A stretch of 64,000 bases of DNA from Marinicella gelatinilytica. Lineage in GTDB: Bacteria; Pseudomonadota; Gammaproteobacteria; Xanthomonadales; Marinicellaceae. Shown in pieces: positions 19,055 through 27,338 of this stretch (position 1 is its first letter; each line of letters starts with the position of its first letter). The DNA is taken from the NCBI RefSeq assembly GCF_026410405.1, contig NZ_JAPMLN010000001.1:290501-354500 (forward strand), read 5' to 3'. A program made the position numbers and the translations under genes. The notes below the pieces were generated by a model. That model was not told where the DNA came from and ran no database searches. It saw nothing but the letters and a program-made list of their open reading frames with translations.

Positions 19055-20137
19055 TTGACTACAGTTGCCTCGTTCAATATCGACTACTTACAATACCTCA
19101 CCCCTAACGGTGAGTTGGTGGGGGACAAAAAACCTCGTATTGCCACTGATTTTGAAAAGCTCAAATCCATTTATGAGCTAATGGTCTTAACCCGTACTTT
19201 TGATAGTAAAGCGGTGGCTTTACAACGCACCGGTAAGCTTGGTACCTATGCCTCTTGTTTAGGTCATGAAGCGGTTCATATCGGCATCGGTTCTGCCATG
19301 GCAGAGTCTGATGTTTTTGCCCCCATGTACCGTGAATATGGTGCTCAATTTTATCGTGGTGTAAAAATGTCTGAAGTACTCAATTACTGGGGCGGTGATG
19401 AACGCGGTAGTAATTTTTCCGGACCACAGCATGATTTTCCTTGGTGTGTACCAATTGCCACCCAATGCACCCATGCCGCCGGTGCTGCCATGGCCATGAA
19501 ACTACGTGGCGAAAAACGGGCTGCTGTTTCAGTGGTTGGTGACGGTGGTAGCTCTAAAGGTGACTTTTTAGAAGCCATTAACGCCGCCAGTGCCTTTACG
19601 TTGCCGATGGTGTTAATGATTGTGAATAACCAATGGGCCATCTCTGTACCACGTAAAAAACAATCCGCGGGACGAACTCTGGCACAAAAAGGTCTGGCCG
19701 GAGGACTACCATCCCTTCAGGTGGACGGCAACGACTATATCGCTGTGTACACAGCTGTTCGAGCTGCTTTAAAACGGGCTTATGAGGGCAAAGGTGCCAC
19801 CGTTATTGAGGCCATTACCTATCGGCTCAGTGATCACACCACTGCCGATGATGCCAGCCGTTATCGCCCGGATGATGAGGTTGAAAATGCCCGTCAATTC
19901 GAACCCATTAAGCGCATGCGTAAATATTTAATGAGTAACAAACAGTGGAATGAACAACTGGAAAACCAATTACTAGAAACCAGTAAAAAAGAAGTTGAAG
20001 AAGCCGTTGATGAGTATTTAAGCAGTGGCAACCCCGGAGTTGCTTCAATGTTTGACTATATGTTTGCAGACATGCCGCATACTTTAGAAGCGCAGAAACA
20101 ATATGCCCTGGATTTAGAGGAGAAGTCAAATGGCTAA
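19055..20137 (+). CDS. pdhA: Pyruvate (2-oxoacid) dehydrogenase E1 component, alpha subunit
   Basis: Alpha chain of the alpha2-beta2 thiamine-diphosphate E1 that decarboxylates pyruvate or a related 2-oxoacid. The ThDP motif GDGGSSKGD (near 162) through NNQW (near 190) is intact. So is the loop RLSDHTTADDASRYR, which carries the conserved His and Ser/Thr region. The start is taken as TTG at 19055 because GGAG lies 7 nt upstream; a GTG at 19049 would be only 1 nt from it. This gives 360 residues. Branched-chain substrates cannot be excluded from sequence alone. Confidence 0.88.
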   Translation: MTTVASFNIDYLQYLTPNGELVGDKKPRIATDFEKLKSIYELMVLTRTFDSKAVALQRTGKLGTYASCLGHEAVHIGIGSAMAESDVFAPMYREYGAQFYRGVKMSEVLNYWGGDERGSNFSGPQHDFPWCVPIATQCTHAAGAAMAMKLRGEKRAAVSVVGDGGSSKGDFLEAINAASAFTLPMVLMIVNNQWAISVPRKKQSAGRTLAQKGLAGGLPSLQVDGNDYIAVYTAVRAALKRAYEGKGATVIEAITYRLSDHTTADDASRYRPDDEVENARQFEPIKRMRKYLMSNKQWNEQLENQLLETSKKEVEEAVDEYLSSGNPGVASMFDYMFADMPHTLEAQKQYALDLEEKSNG

Positions 20138-21110
20138 AGTGACCTTAGTTGAAGCGGTTACCATGGCAATGGACCATGAACTTGGACATGATAAAGATGT
20201 CGTCATTATGGGCGAAGATGTGGGTATTAATGGTGGCGTTTTTCGTGCCACCAAAGGACTGGCTCAAAAGTATGGTGAAGACCGTGTGATTGATACACCA
20301 CTGGCTGAAGCCATGATTGCCGGAATGGCAGTAGGTATGGCCACTCAAGGGATGAAGCCGATCGCGGAAGCACAATTTATGGGGTTTATATATCCCATGG
20401 TGGAACACATTGTCTGTCATGCAGCACGCATGCGTAACCGGACTCGTGGACGCTTAACCTGTCCTTTGGTTATTCGCGCCCCATACGGCGGCGGCATTCA
20501 CGCACCTGAGCATCATTCAGAAAGTACTGAAGCTTTATTTGCACATATTCCTGGTTTACGGGTGGTCATTCCGTCCTCCCCTACCCGCGCTTACGGCTTG
20601 CTATTGGCCGCCATTCGCAGTCCGGATCCGGTTATCTTTTTAGAACCCAAGCGTATCTATCATTGGAGTAAAGAAGAAGTTGAAAATGATGGTGAGGAGT
20701 ATCCATTAGACATGTGTTATGTCATCCGTGAAGGTGAAGATGTGACCTTAGTGACCTGGGGTGCGATGATGAAAGAAACCTTAGAAGCGGCTGACAAGCT
20801 TGCTGAACAAGGTATTTCAGCTGAAGTTATTGATGTCGCCACCATTAGTCCGCTTGATATGGACACCATCGCTGAATCAGTGGCTAAAACCGGTCGCTGC
20901 GTGATTGTTCAGGAAGCTGCACGTCACTGTAGCTTATCGTCAGAAATAGCCGCCAATTTAGCGGATCAGGGTTTGTATGATTTACAAGCACCCGTAAAAC
21001 GGGTAACCGGCTATGACGTCATCATGCCATTGTTTAAAATGGAGAAAAAATATATGCCAACCACTGAACGTATTTTGCAGGCAGTTAATCAAGTATTGGA
21101 GGTTTCATGA
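20130..21110 (+). CDS. pdhB: Pyruvate (2-oxoacid) dehydrogenase E1 component, beta subunit
   Basis: 326-residue beta chain, normal length. It shows MGEDVGINGGVFRATKGL, DTPLAEAMIAGMAVGMA, the conserved RAPYGGGIHAPEHHSES histidine loop, and the C-terminal transketolase domain with VTWGAMMKETLEAA. It overlaps the alpha gene by 8 nt and the E2 gene by 4 nt, so all three chains are translationally coupled. Confidence 0.92.
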   Translation: MAKVTLVEAVTMAMDHELGHDKDVVIMGEDVGINGGVFRATKGLAQKYGEDRVIDTPLAEAMIAGMAVGMATQGMKPIAEAQFMGFIYPMVEHIVCHAARMRNRTRGRLTCPLVIRAPYGGGIHAPEHHSESTEALFAHIPGLRVVIPSSPTRAYGLLLAAIRSPDPVIFLEPKRIYHWSKEEVENDGEEYPLDMCYVIREGEDVTLVTWGAMMKETLEAADKLAEQGISAEVIDVATISPLDMDTIAESVAKTGRCVIVQEAARHCSLSSEIAANLADQGLYDLQAPVKRVTGYDVIMPLFKMEKKYMPTTERILQAVNQVLEVS

Positions 21111-22420
21111 GTATTTTTAAATTACCTGATTTAGGGGAAGGTTTACCGGACGCAGAGATTGTTGAGTGGCATGTTAAGGTGGGTGACAAAGTCACTGAAG
21201 ACCAGCCAATGGTCTCCATGGAAACAGCCAAAGCAGTTGTTGACGTACCGGTGCCGGTTACCGGAACAGTTAAAAAGTTATATGGTGAACCGGGTGATGT
21301 TATTGATACCGGAGCACCCTTAATTGAATTTGATACCGGTGATGGAGCCATTGAAGAGCCTGCTGTTGACGATGAAAAAGACTCACCAACTAAGTTGCGT
21401 GAAGAAGCCGAGCAAGTTTTAATGGATCTTGATAAAGAAGAATCCCAGCAAACAAGCACCGAACAACCGGCAGCCGCAAGCAAACAAGGCACCGTAGTCG
21501 GCCAAATGGAAACCTCTGATACCGTTCAAGATAGCATGACCGATTTCGGTGGCAAAAAGGCCGCACCTGCGGTACGGGCATTAGCCAAAAAACTAAAAGT
21601 TGATTTAAGCCTGGTTGAAGCCACCGGTACAGGCAGTGTGATTCGACCCAGTGATGTTAAGAAAGCGGCCCAATCGGGTCAGGCTAAAGCTTCAGAATCA
21701 CCTAAATCCACTGTCAAACAACAAGTCACCACTGAAGCCCCAACAGTCGCAACTAAGCCAAGTCAACCAAAAGTCCAGGCTGATGATAACTGGCAGCAGG
21801 TCAAAGGTTCACGTCGCACCATGGCTCGGGTTATGCAAAATGCCCATGTCACTGTTGTACCAACCACCATTATGGATGATGCCGATATTCATGCTTGGCA
21901 AGCCGGTCAAGATATCACCGTACGTTTGATACGCTCTTTGGTGGTTGCCGCCCAAGCTGAACCGGCTTTAAATGCCTGGTTTGATGGTGATAAATTGGCC
22001 CGCAGAATCATTTCTCATGTGGATATTGGTATTGCAGTAGACACTGAAGACGGTTTATTTGTGCCAACCATGCGAAACTGCGAAAGCCTGTCCCCACAAA
22101 AAGTCCGTGAGGAAATGAATGTTATTAAAGAACAGGTTAAATCGCGCAGCATACCGCCGGAATCCATGAAGGATTACACCCTCATGTTATCCAATTTTGG
22201 GGTTTATGCCGGTCGCTATGCAACGCCCATAATTACACCTCCCTGCGTGGCAATTGTGGCTGCTGGCAAGCTACGTCATGAAGTGGTTCCGGTCATGGGT
22301 GGTATGGAAGCACATCGCACCATCCCGTTATCATTAACTTTTGATCATCGCGCTGCCACCGGTGGTGAAGCCGCCCGATTCTTGGCTGCCATGATTAAAG
22401 ATTTACAAAAAAGCCAATAA
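21107..22420 (+). CDS. pdhC: 2-oxoacid dehydrogenase E2 component (dihydrolipoamide acyltransferase)
   Basis: Core of the complex, 437 residues. One lipoyl domain (lysine near 42 in VSMETAKAVVDVPVP), a charged linker, a peripheral-subunit-binding domain (APAVRALAKKLKVDLSLVEATG, near 148-185), a Gln/Pro-rich linker and the catalytic domain from about 225. The active-site motif is FDHRAATGG (near 412), whereas the family standard is H-x-x-x-D-G: the usual aspartate is Thr. The catalytic His is kept. No E3 gene follows, so lipoamide dehydrogenase must come from elsewhere. A terminator lies 27 nt after the stop. Confidence 0.9.
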   Translation: MSIFKLPDLGEGLPDAEIVEWHVKVGDKVTEDQPMVSMETAKAVVDVPVPVTGTVKKLYGEPGDVIDTGAPLIEFDTGDGAIEEPAVDDEKDSPTKLREEAEQVLMDLDKEESQQTSTEQPAAASKQGTVVGQMETSDTVQDSMTDFGGKKAAPAVRALAKKLKVDLSLVEATGTGSVIRPSDVKKAAQSGQAKASESPKSTVKQQVTTEAPTVATKPSQPKVQADDNWQQVKGSRRTMARVMQNAHVTVVPTTIMDDADIHAWQAGQDITVRLIRSLVVAAQAEPALNAWFDGDKLARRIISHVDIGIAVDTEDGLFVPTMRNCESLSPQKVREEMNVIKEQVKSRSIPPESMKDYTLMLSNFGVYAGRYATPIITPPCVAIVAAGKLRHEVVPVMGGMEAHRTIPLSLTFDHRAATGGEAARFLAAMIKDLQKSQ

Positions 22421-22448
22421 CTGTTTTTGTAAATAAATTGTTAAAAAT

Positions 22449-22479
22449 AGCCCGACTACGATTAGTTGGGCTTTTTTTT
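22449..22479 (+). terminator. Terminator of the pdh operon
   Basis: AGCCCGACTA pairs with TAGTTGGGCT (one G-T pair) around a CGAT loop and is followed by T8. Confidence 0.88.
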
Positions 22480-22520
22480 ATCTAATTTTCATGGCAATAG
22501 TCTTAACTTTTCATGCTACC

Positions 22521-22542
22521 ATGACTTACGGTCATTTATACT
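22521..22542 (+). promoter_or_regulatory. Candidate hvf promoter with inverted repeat
   Basis: TATACT at 22537-22542 is a fair -10 box, about 38 nt before the precursor start. Directly upstream ATGAC-ttacg-GTCAT (22521-22535) is a perfect 5-bp inverted repeat in the spacer region, a position that would suit a repressor or activator. No -35 of the standard kind is seen. Confidence 0.35.
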
Positions 22543-22580
22543 TGGCCTTAAAACTACTCAACTTATGACAGGACATGTTT

Positions 22581-22991
22581 ATGAAAAACAATAAATTTAA
22601 TGCAGTTAATATCGCCTTAGCAGGCGCAGTTGGTGTGATTGGTGCTGGTGCACTGTCATCAGATGTGAACCCATTTAATCAACAGGATCTTAGCGACGGT
22701 TATAACAACAAAAATACCACACTATTGGGTAAAATAGCCATAGGCGAAGGCAAATGTGGTGAATCTAAAGCCAAAGATGAGAAACATGCCGAAGGTAAAT
22801 GTGGCGAAGGCAAGTGCGGTGAAACTAAAAGCAAAGATGAAAAACACGCCGAGGGAAAATGTGGCGAAAGCCATGCCAAAGATGACAAAAATGCTGAAGG
22901 CAAATGTGGTGAACACAAAGCCAAAGACGATAAAAATGCTGAAGGCAAATGTGGTGAAGGGAAATGCGGCGAAGGCAAGTGCGGTCACTAA
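22581..22991 (+). CDS. hvfA: HvfA-like Cys-rich RiPP precursor (eight EGKCG motifs)
   Basis: The 136-residue peptide starts with a signal-type segment (VNIALAGAVGVIGAGALS) and a short linker. From residue 56 it is made only of EGKCG motifs and 10-residue charged spacers such as ESKAKDEKHA. The cysteines at 59, 74, 79, 94, 109, 124, 129 and 134 are all spaced by 5 or 15. In Haemophilus, HvfA of this design has its EGKCG cysteines converted to copper-binding oxazolone/thioamide pairs by the MNIO HvfB with HvfC. The ATG at 22581 is chosen over 22575 because AGGA lies 7 nt upstream. The mature peptide is probably exported; modification here is inference from the neighbouring genes. Confidence 0.88.
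   Translation: MKNNKFNAVNIALAGAVGVIGAGALSSDVNPFNQQDLSDGYNNKNTTLLGKIAIGEGKCGESKAKDEKHAEGKCGEGKCGETKSKDEKHAEGKCGESHAKDDKNAEGKCGEHKAKDDKNAEGKCGEGKCGEGKCGH
22743..22988 (+). repeat. Tandem 15/45-bp coding repeats in hvfA
   Basis: Codons for EGKCG (GAAGGCAAATGTGGT and variants) recur eight times, spaced by 0 or 30 bp. Synonymous differences between copies (TGT/TGC, AAA/AAG) suggest old copies under protein-level selection rather than a very recent expansion. Confidence 0.8.
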
Positions 22992-23000
22992 CTTTTTAAC

Positions 23001-23855
23001 ATGAAACTCTCACAACTTTCCGGTGCCGGATTGGGCCTTCGTCGAGCCTTTATTCCGGCATTGGAATCCTCCAAAAACCTGTCCGATATTGACTTTTTAG
23101 AAGTGGCGCCTGAAAACTGGTTAAAGTTAGGTGGCCGCTCTCGACAAACTTTTGATCGGTTGGCTGAACAATTCCCCATTGTATTACATGGTTTGTCGTT
23201 ATCTATTGGTGGCCCTGATGATTTAGACCTAACGCTTATACAATCGGTTAAACAATTTAAAGAACAATACCAATGTCCACTTTACACCGAACACCTATCA
23301 TACTGTACAGATGGCGGTCATCTTTATGATTTAATGCCCATTCCATTCAATGAAGAACGTGCACAATATGTCATTGACCGTGTAAAGCAGGTACAAGATA
23401 TAATGGGCGAGCGCATGGCACTGGAAAATGCCTCTTATTATTTACGTCTACCCGGCAGTGACATGACTGAGTTGGCATTTATATTGACCATTTTAGAACA
23501 AGCGGATTGTTATCTTCATTTAGATGTTAATAATGTATACGTTAACAGTATCAACCATGGTTATGATGCCCAATCATTTATACGACAACTACCGACAGAA
23601 CGTATCGTTTATGGTCACATCGCCGGGCATGAACAAAAAAGCAAAGATTTGATTATTGATACCCATGGTAGCGAGGTTATTGATCCGGTATGGAGTTTAC
23701 TTGAATATAGCTATCAACAACATGGTGTATTCCCTACTTTACTGGAACGAGACTTTGACTTTCCTGAATTAAGCACATTATTGGAAGAAGTTAATCACAT
23801 CAAACATATTCAAATGATCAGCCAAAGCAAACATGTCAGACAGTCACAAGGTTAA
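23001..23855 (+). CDS. hvfB: MNIO family (DUF692) multinuclear iron oxidase, HvfB-like
   Basis: This 284-residue TIM-barrel enzyme shows the DUF692 pattern. Likely iron ligands are H63 (VLHGLSLS), H98 (YTEHLSYC), E142 (LENASYY), the DVNN block near 175-178, H206/H210 (GHIAGH), D220/H222 (IDTHG) and E249 (LLERD). MNIOs use two or three irons and O2 to remodel cysteine or other residues in precursor peptides. It starts 9 nt after the precursor stop with no clear ribosome site, so it may be made at lower level by coupling. Next to HvfA- and HvfC-type genes its substrate is almost certainly the hvfA product. Confidence 0.92.
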   Translation: MKLSQLSGAGLGLRRAFIPALESSKNLSDIDFLEVAPENWLKLGGRSRQTFDRLAEQFPIVLHGLSLSIGGPDDLDLTLIQSVKQFKEQYQCPLYTEHLSYCTDGGHLYDLMPIPFNEERAQYVIDRVKQVQDIMGERMALENASYYLRLPGSDMTELAFILTILEQADCYLHLDVNNVYVNSINHGYDAQSFIRQLPTERIVYGHIAGHEQKSKDLIIDTHGSEVIDPVWSLLEYSYQQHGVFPTLLERDFDFPELSTLLEEVNHIKHIQMISQSKHVRQSQG

Positions 23856-24579
23856 AGATCTGCAAAAGGCTTTTGCAGCGCACATCAGAAATCCACAACG
23901 TTATCCCAAACCAGATGGCATTGATGAACACCGCATGCAGGTCTATCGGGACTTGTTTTTTAATAACATCAGCGCACTCATTAAGCAGACCTTTCCGGTT
24001 TTAAACTCACTTTATAACTCGCAACAATGGTCAGTACTTATACGAGATTTTTACCAAACCCAACACAATAAAACACCCTATTTCACCGAAATTGCCGGCG
24101 AGTTTTTGCTTTATTTAAAACAACATTCATTCGACAAAACCCGACCATATATCTATGAATTAGCACATTATGAGTGGCTTGAATTAAAGTTGCAAAAAGC
24201 CACACACCAACCAGAATTTAAAAAAATAAAACCCGCACAGTTATTAGATAAAACACCAATCATTTCGCCTTTGGTTCAGGTCCACAACTATCACTATCCA
24301 GTACACCAAATTGGCCCTCAATATCAACCGCAAGAAAGCCAAAACATAACCCATCTACTGGTTTGGCGAGACCGTGATTACACAATTCATTTTGCTGAAT
24401 TAAACACACATTCAAACAATTTATTAAAAAAATTACAAAACCATGATTTAACCGGACGCAATACCATTTTATCTGTGTTTGCAAAGTCGGCGACAATGTC
24501 TGAAGATAAAATCATTGAATTTGGTCATCAACAACTGCTTAAATGGTCACATCAGGACATCATTATCAGCACCCAATAG
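23833..24579 (+). CDS. hvfC: DUF2063 partner protein of the MNIO, HvfC-like
   Basis: The 248-residue protein has the DUF2063 N-terminal helical domain (LQKAFAAHIRNP, RMQVYRDLFFNNISALIKQTFPVL, WSVLIRDFYQTQ, YFTEIAGEFLLYL). The C-terminal half (about 130-248) ends FGHQQLLKWSHQDIII and resembles a peptide-binding wing. In studied MNIO systems this partner binds the precursor leader and brings it to the oxidase. Its start overlaps the end of hvfB by 23 nt, which supports a tight pair. Confidence 0.88.
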   Translation: MSDSHKVKDLQKAFAAHIRNPQRYPKPDGIDEHRMQVYRDLFFNNISALIKQTFPVLNSLYNSQQWSVLIRDFYQTQHNKTPYFTEIAGEFLLYLKQHSFDKTRPYIYELAHYEWLELKLQKATHQPEFKKIKPAQLLDKTPIISPLVQVHNYHYPVHQIGPQYQPQESQNITHLLVWRDRDYTIHFAELNTHSNNLLKKLQNHDLTGRNTILSVFAKSATMSEDKIIEFGHQQLLKWSHQDIIISTQ

Positions 24580-24589
24580 AGGCACAAAT

Positions 24590-25258
24590 ATGAAAGCAAT
24601 ACAAAGTCTACAAAATATATGGCACCCTGTTAAAAGCCGACTCAATGCTGCTGGACACTGGCTACCGCCTTTTTTTCTAAGGGCCTTATTATTTTGGGAG
24701 TTTTATGGTGCCGGTGTCGGTAAACTTAATGGTGAAAATTGGTTTGATTCCATACAGCAAAATTTCCCACCCATTTTTAGATCACTTGATTCCAATACAT
24801 TATGGCTTATGGCTGCATGGGGTGAAACAGTCTTTGCCCTATTACTGCTGGTTGGTTTATTTACCCGCTTTGCTGCCATGAGTTTAATCGTTATAACAGC
24901 CGTGGCAGTATATGCCGTCCATTGGCCTGAAGCTTACGATGGCTTGTCACAATTATGGCAAGGTTACGCCATTAGTAACGATGGCTACGGGAATTTTAAA
25001 TTACCTTTAATATTCATTGTTATGCTGTTGCCACTGGTATTTTCCGGTGCGGGGAAATTAAGCTTGGATTACATGTTCACATATTTAGCCGGCACAGGAA
25101 CACGGCCATCACAACAATCTGATTTTATATCTAAAGGGCTTGGGTTATTGGTATTCACCTTACCATTGATGTTCTTTTTCCCTGTATTGGCGCTTATTTT
25201 AGGCTTATTAGGTATCTTGTTGATTCTTGGAAATGGTTTTATAACACCTCAGGAATAA
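24590..25258 (+). CDS. hvfD: DoxX-family membrane protein, HvfD-like
   Basis: 222 residues with a DoxX-type domain: LRALLFWEFYGAGVGKL, then membrane segments near 85-105 (WGETVFALLLLVGLFTRFAA), 108-125 and 145-162, plus a C-terminal hydrophobic pair (about 183-215). AGAGG lies 7 nt ahead of the ATG at 24590; upstream in-frame codons lie inside hvfC and are not used. DoxX proteins commonly close hvf/buf-type operons. Their role is not settled; electron supply or export are both possible. Confidence 0.85.
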   Translation: MKAIQSLQNIWHPVKSRLNAAGHWLPPFFLRALLFWEFYGAGVGKLNGENWFDSIQQNFPPIFRSLDSNTLWLMAAWGETVFALLLLVGLFTRFAAMSLIVITAVAVYAVHWPEAYDGLSQLWQGYAISNDGYGNFKLPLIFIVMLLPLVFSGAGKLSLDYMFTYLAGTGTRPSQQSDFISKGLGLLVFTLPLMFFFPVLALILGLLGILLILGNGFITPQE

Positions 25259-25412
25259 ACGCATGGATTTTGTATGTAAAACTATGTGCTTCGGCCTGCC
25301 GCTGAATACTTCTGGTCCGAACTGAAACCATCAGCAGACCATGCTAAGAAAAGACATTAAGTACAAGGAACTCAATTATTACCTACCACAACCCAAATTA
25401 ACTTTAACACAA

Positions 25413-25443
25413 AAAAAAGGCCACTTTCAAAAGTGGCCTTTTA
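25413..25443. terminator. Bidirectional terminator between hvfD and the OmpA-family gene
   Basis: AAAAGGCCACTTT pairs with AAAGTGGCCTTTT, with A and T runs on both sides. It serves the rightward hvf operon and the leftward ompA-like gene. Confidence 0.9.
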
Positions 25444-25468
25444 TTCTTTAACTGAGTTAAATTATTGA

Positions 25469-26581
25469 TTAATTTTGAATTTGTAACTCAGTGCGTCGGT
25501 TGCGTTGACGTCCTTCATCGGTTTCATTGGTGGCAATCGGACTATTCTCACCGTAGCCTTTCCAAGTCATGCGATCTGCTTCAACACCTTTATCAACCAA
25601 GTAGTCGTAAACAACTTTGGCACGACGCTCAGATAAATCCTGATTATAGCTTTCGGCACCGACTGAATCAGTGTGACCGGCCACTTCAACCAGAATAGTA
25701 CCGTGCTCGCCCATAGTTTTAACAGCTGCATCTAAAATTTTAATCGACTCAGGACGTAATGTGGCTTTATCAAAATCAAAGTGTACACCTTGTAACTCAA
25801 TCACCACTTGTACTTCACAGCCGTCCTTATCAACCACAGCACCAGCTCTGGTATCTGGACATTTATCACGTGAATTAGGTACACCATCGTTGTCATCATC
25901 ACCATCTGTAATTGGGCAACCGTACTCATCCACTTCAACACCGGCTGGTGTATTTGGACAACGATCCATTTGATCGCTGACACCATCACCGTCAGAATCC
26001 AACTGTGGTGCCGGCTCAACAGGCTCAGCAGGCGCTGCCTGGCGGGCTTCACCTAAGGCAATACTTACGCCCATAGAAAACATGTAATCATCATAACTGC
26101 TGGCGGTATTGGTGTAATCATCGGTGTCAAGACGATATTTAATTTCACTGATGAAATCCATACGATCAGTCATGGTTTTACGAAGACCAACACCTAAATT
26201 CAACATCCAATCATCAGAACTAACTCTTGGTTCCTGACCGTCATGATCTAATAACCCGGCTCCCATAGCAATAAAAGGACGTAAGCTTTCACCTTCATTA
26301 AAATGATAGCGAGCCATTAAACCGTAACCGGTTTGCTTTAATGAGCCTGGACGTGGGTCTTTGGCAAATCTGGCATGATCAATTTCAAAGTCCAAGGTCC
26401 AATTTGGGTTAATAAATTTACCAATACCAATACCTGCGCCGAATTGAGATTCAATGTTCTTTTCGCTGTCGGTGGCGGTAAAGTTAATGGTCGGTGACAA
26501 ACGCCAACGATCATCATAATCTTGTGCCAATGCCGTACCTGCTAAGGCCGACAAAGATAATCCTAACAATATTTTTTTCAT
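25469..26581 (-). CDS. OmpA/OprF-like outer membrane protein
   Basis: The 370-residue protein has a signal peptide ending ALAQ and an 8-strand beta-barrel (about 20-195; the last strand is YMFSMGVSIAL). An Ala/Pro hinge follows (AAPAEPVEPAPQ). Two thrombospondin type 3 calcium repeats come next (DSDGDGVSDQMDRCPNTPAG, DGDDDNDGVPNSRDKCPDT), then a peptidoglycan-binding OmpA domain (VHFDFDKATLRPES, GHTDSVGAESYNQDLSERRAK). It tethers the outer membrane to the cell wall. The start at 26581 has GAGGAG 6 nt upstream; an upstream in-frame codon is ignored. Confidence 0.93.
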   Translation of the reverse strand: MKKILLGLSLSALAGTALAQDYDDRWRLSPTINFTATDSEKNIESQFGAGIGIGKFINPNWTLDFEIDHARFAKDPRPGSLKQTGYGLMARYHFNEGESLRPFIAMGAGLLDHDGQEPRVSSDDWMLNLGVGLRKTMTDRMDFISEIKYRLDTDDYTNTASSYDDYMFSMGVSIALGEARQAAPAEPVEPAPQLDSDGDGVSDQMDRCPNTPAGVEVDEYGCPITDGDDDNDGVPNSRDKCPDTRAGAVVDKDGCEVQVVIELQGVHFDFDKATLRPESIKILDAAVKTMGEHGTILVEVAGHTDSVGAESYNQDLSERRAKVVYDYLVDKGVEADRMTWKGYGENSPIATNETDEGRQRNRRTELQIQN

Positions 26582-26732
26582 AGACGACTCCTCTCGTTTA
26601 AAGTTTGAAAAAATGAATTTTACCATATTCAGCTAAATTTCCCCATAAATCTTTGAATTAGCAATAAAAAAACATAATTGTGTCACAAATTAGTCACTAA
26701 TTAAGCATATATAAACTCGTACAAGTCTTAAT

Positions 26733-27257
26733 TTATTGATTCTGTTGCCAAAAAACCTCTTGTTTCTTATTTAAAGCCCGTGCCAACACAAATAAATAAT
26801 CAGATAAACGATTTAAATAATGCAGTACTTCAATTTCAATGTCATGCTTTTCAGCCGCCAGCCAAACATGTCGCTCAGCACGACGACAGATACTTCGTGC
26901 CAAATGAACATGTGAGCCGATTCGATTCCCGGCCGGTAAAATAAATTGTTTGATGGGTGTCAATTCTGCCTGAAAGGCATCAATCCATTGTTCCAATTGT
27001 TGCACTTGTCTTTGCTTAATTGGATTGTCTTTAAATTGCGCAACTTGAGCCCCAATATCAAACAAATGGTGCTGTATAACGGCTAACTGTGCATCAATAT
27101 CAGCTTGCGGCTGATCGGCCCGAATCAGACCGACATGGGCATTAAGCTCATCAATATCACCTATGGCCTCCACCAAATTCTGGTGTTTTCCTATACGTGT
27201 GCCGTCAGCTAATCCGGTTTCGCCGGCATCTCCACTACGTGTATAAATTCTGGCCAT
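26733..27257 (-). CDS. PduO-type corrinoid adenosyltransferase
   Basis: Transfers the adenosyl group of ATP to cob(I)alamin to make adenosylcobalamin. The 174 residues show the ATP loop IYTRSGDAGETGLADGTR, GDIDELNAHVGLIRA, and the C-terminal NRLSDYLFVLARALN with RSICRRAER, all PduO-type landmarks. Length is normal. No B12 synthesis genes are adjacent, so it probably serves salvage. It is divergent from gcvT, with 81 nt between them. Confidence 0.93.
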   Translation of the reverse strand: MARIYTRSGDAGETGLADGTRIGKHQNLVEAIGDIDELNAHVGLIRADQPQADIDAQLAVIQHHLFDIGAQVAQFKDNPIKQRQVQQLEQWIDAFQAELTPIKQFILPAGNRIGSHVHLARSICRRAERHVWLAAEKHDIEIEVLHYLNRLSDYLFVLARALNKKQEVFWQQNQ

Positions 27258-27338
27258 TATGTTAAACTTTGGTTGCAGTTAATAAGCTCTTTAGAGTATA
27301 GTTCGACTGGAATTTTTTCAATCAATTTTTAATTAAAC

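Noticed and set aside
22700..22988. Long open frames on the minus strand and a second plus frame across the hvfA repeats
   Set aside because: They are by-products of the EGKCG codon repeats; no ribosome sites, and the plus-frame hvfA has signal peptide, start signal and operon context.
22743..22988. CRISPR-like periodic repeat
   Set aside because: The 15/45-bp period lies inside a coding frame with synonymous variation and no unique spacers.
27258..27338. Glycine riboswitch upstream of gcvT
   Set aside because: The spacer is only 81 nt and shows no paired aptamer structure.
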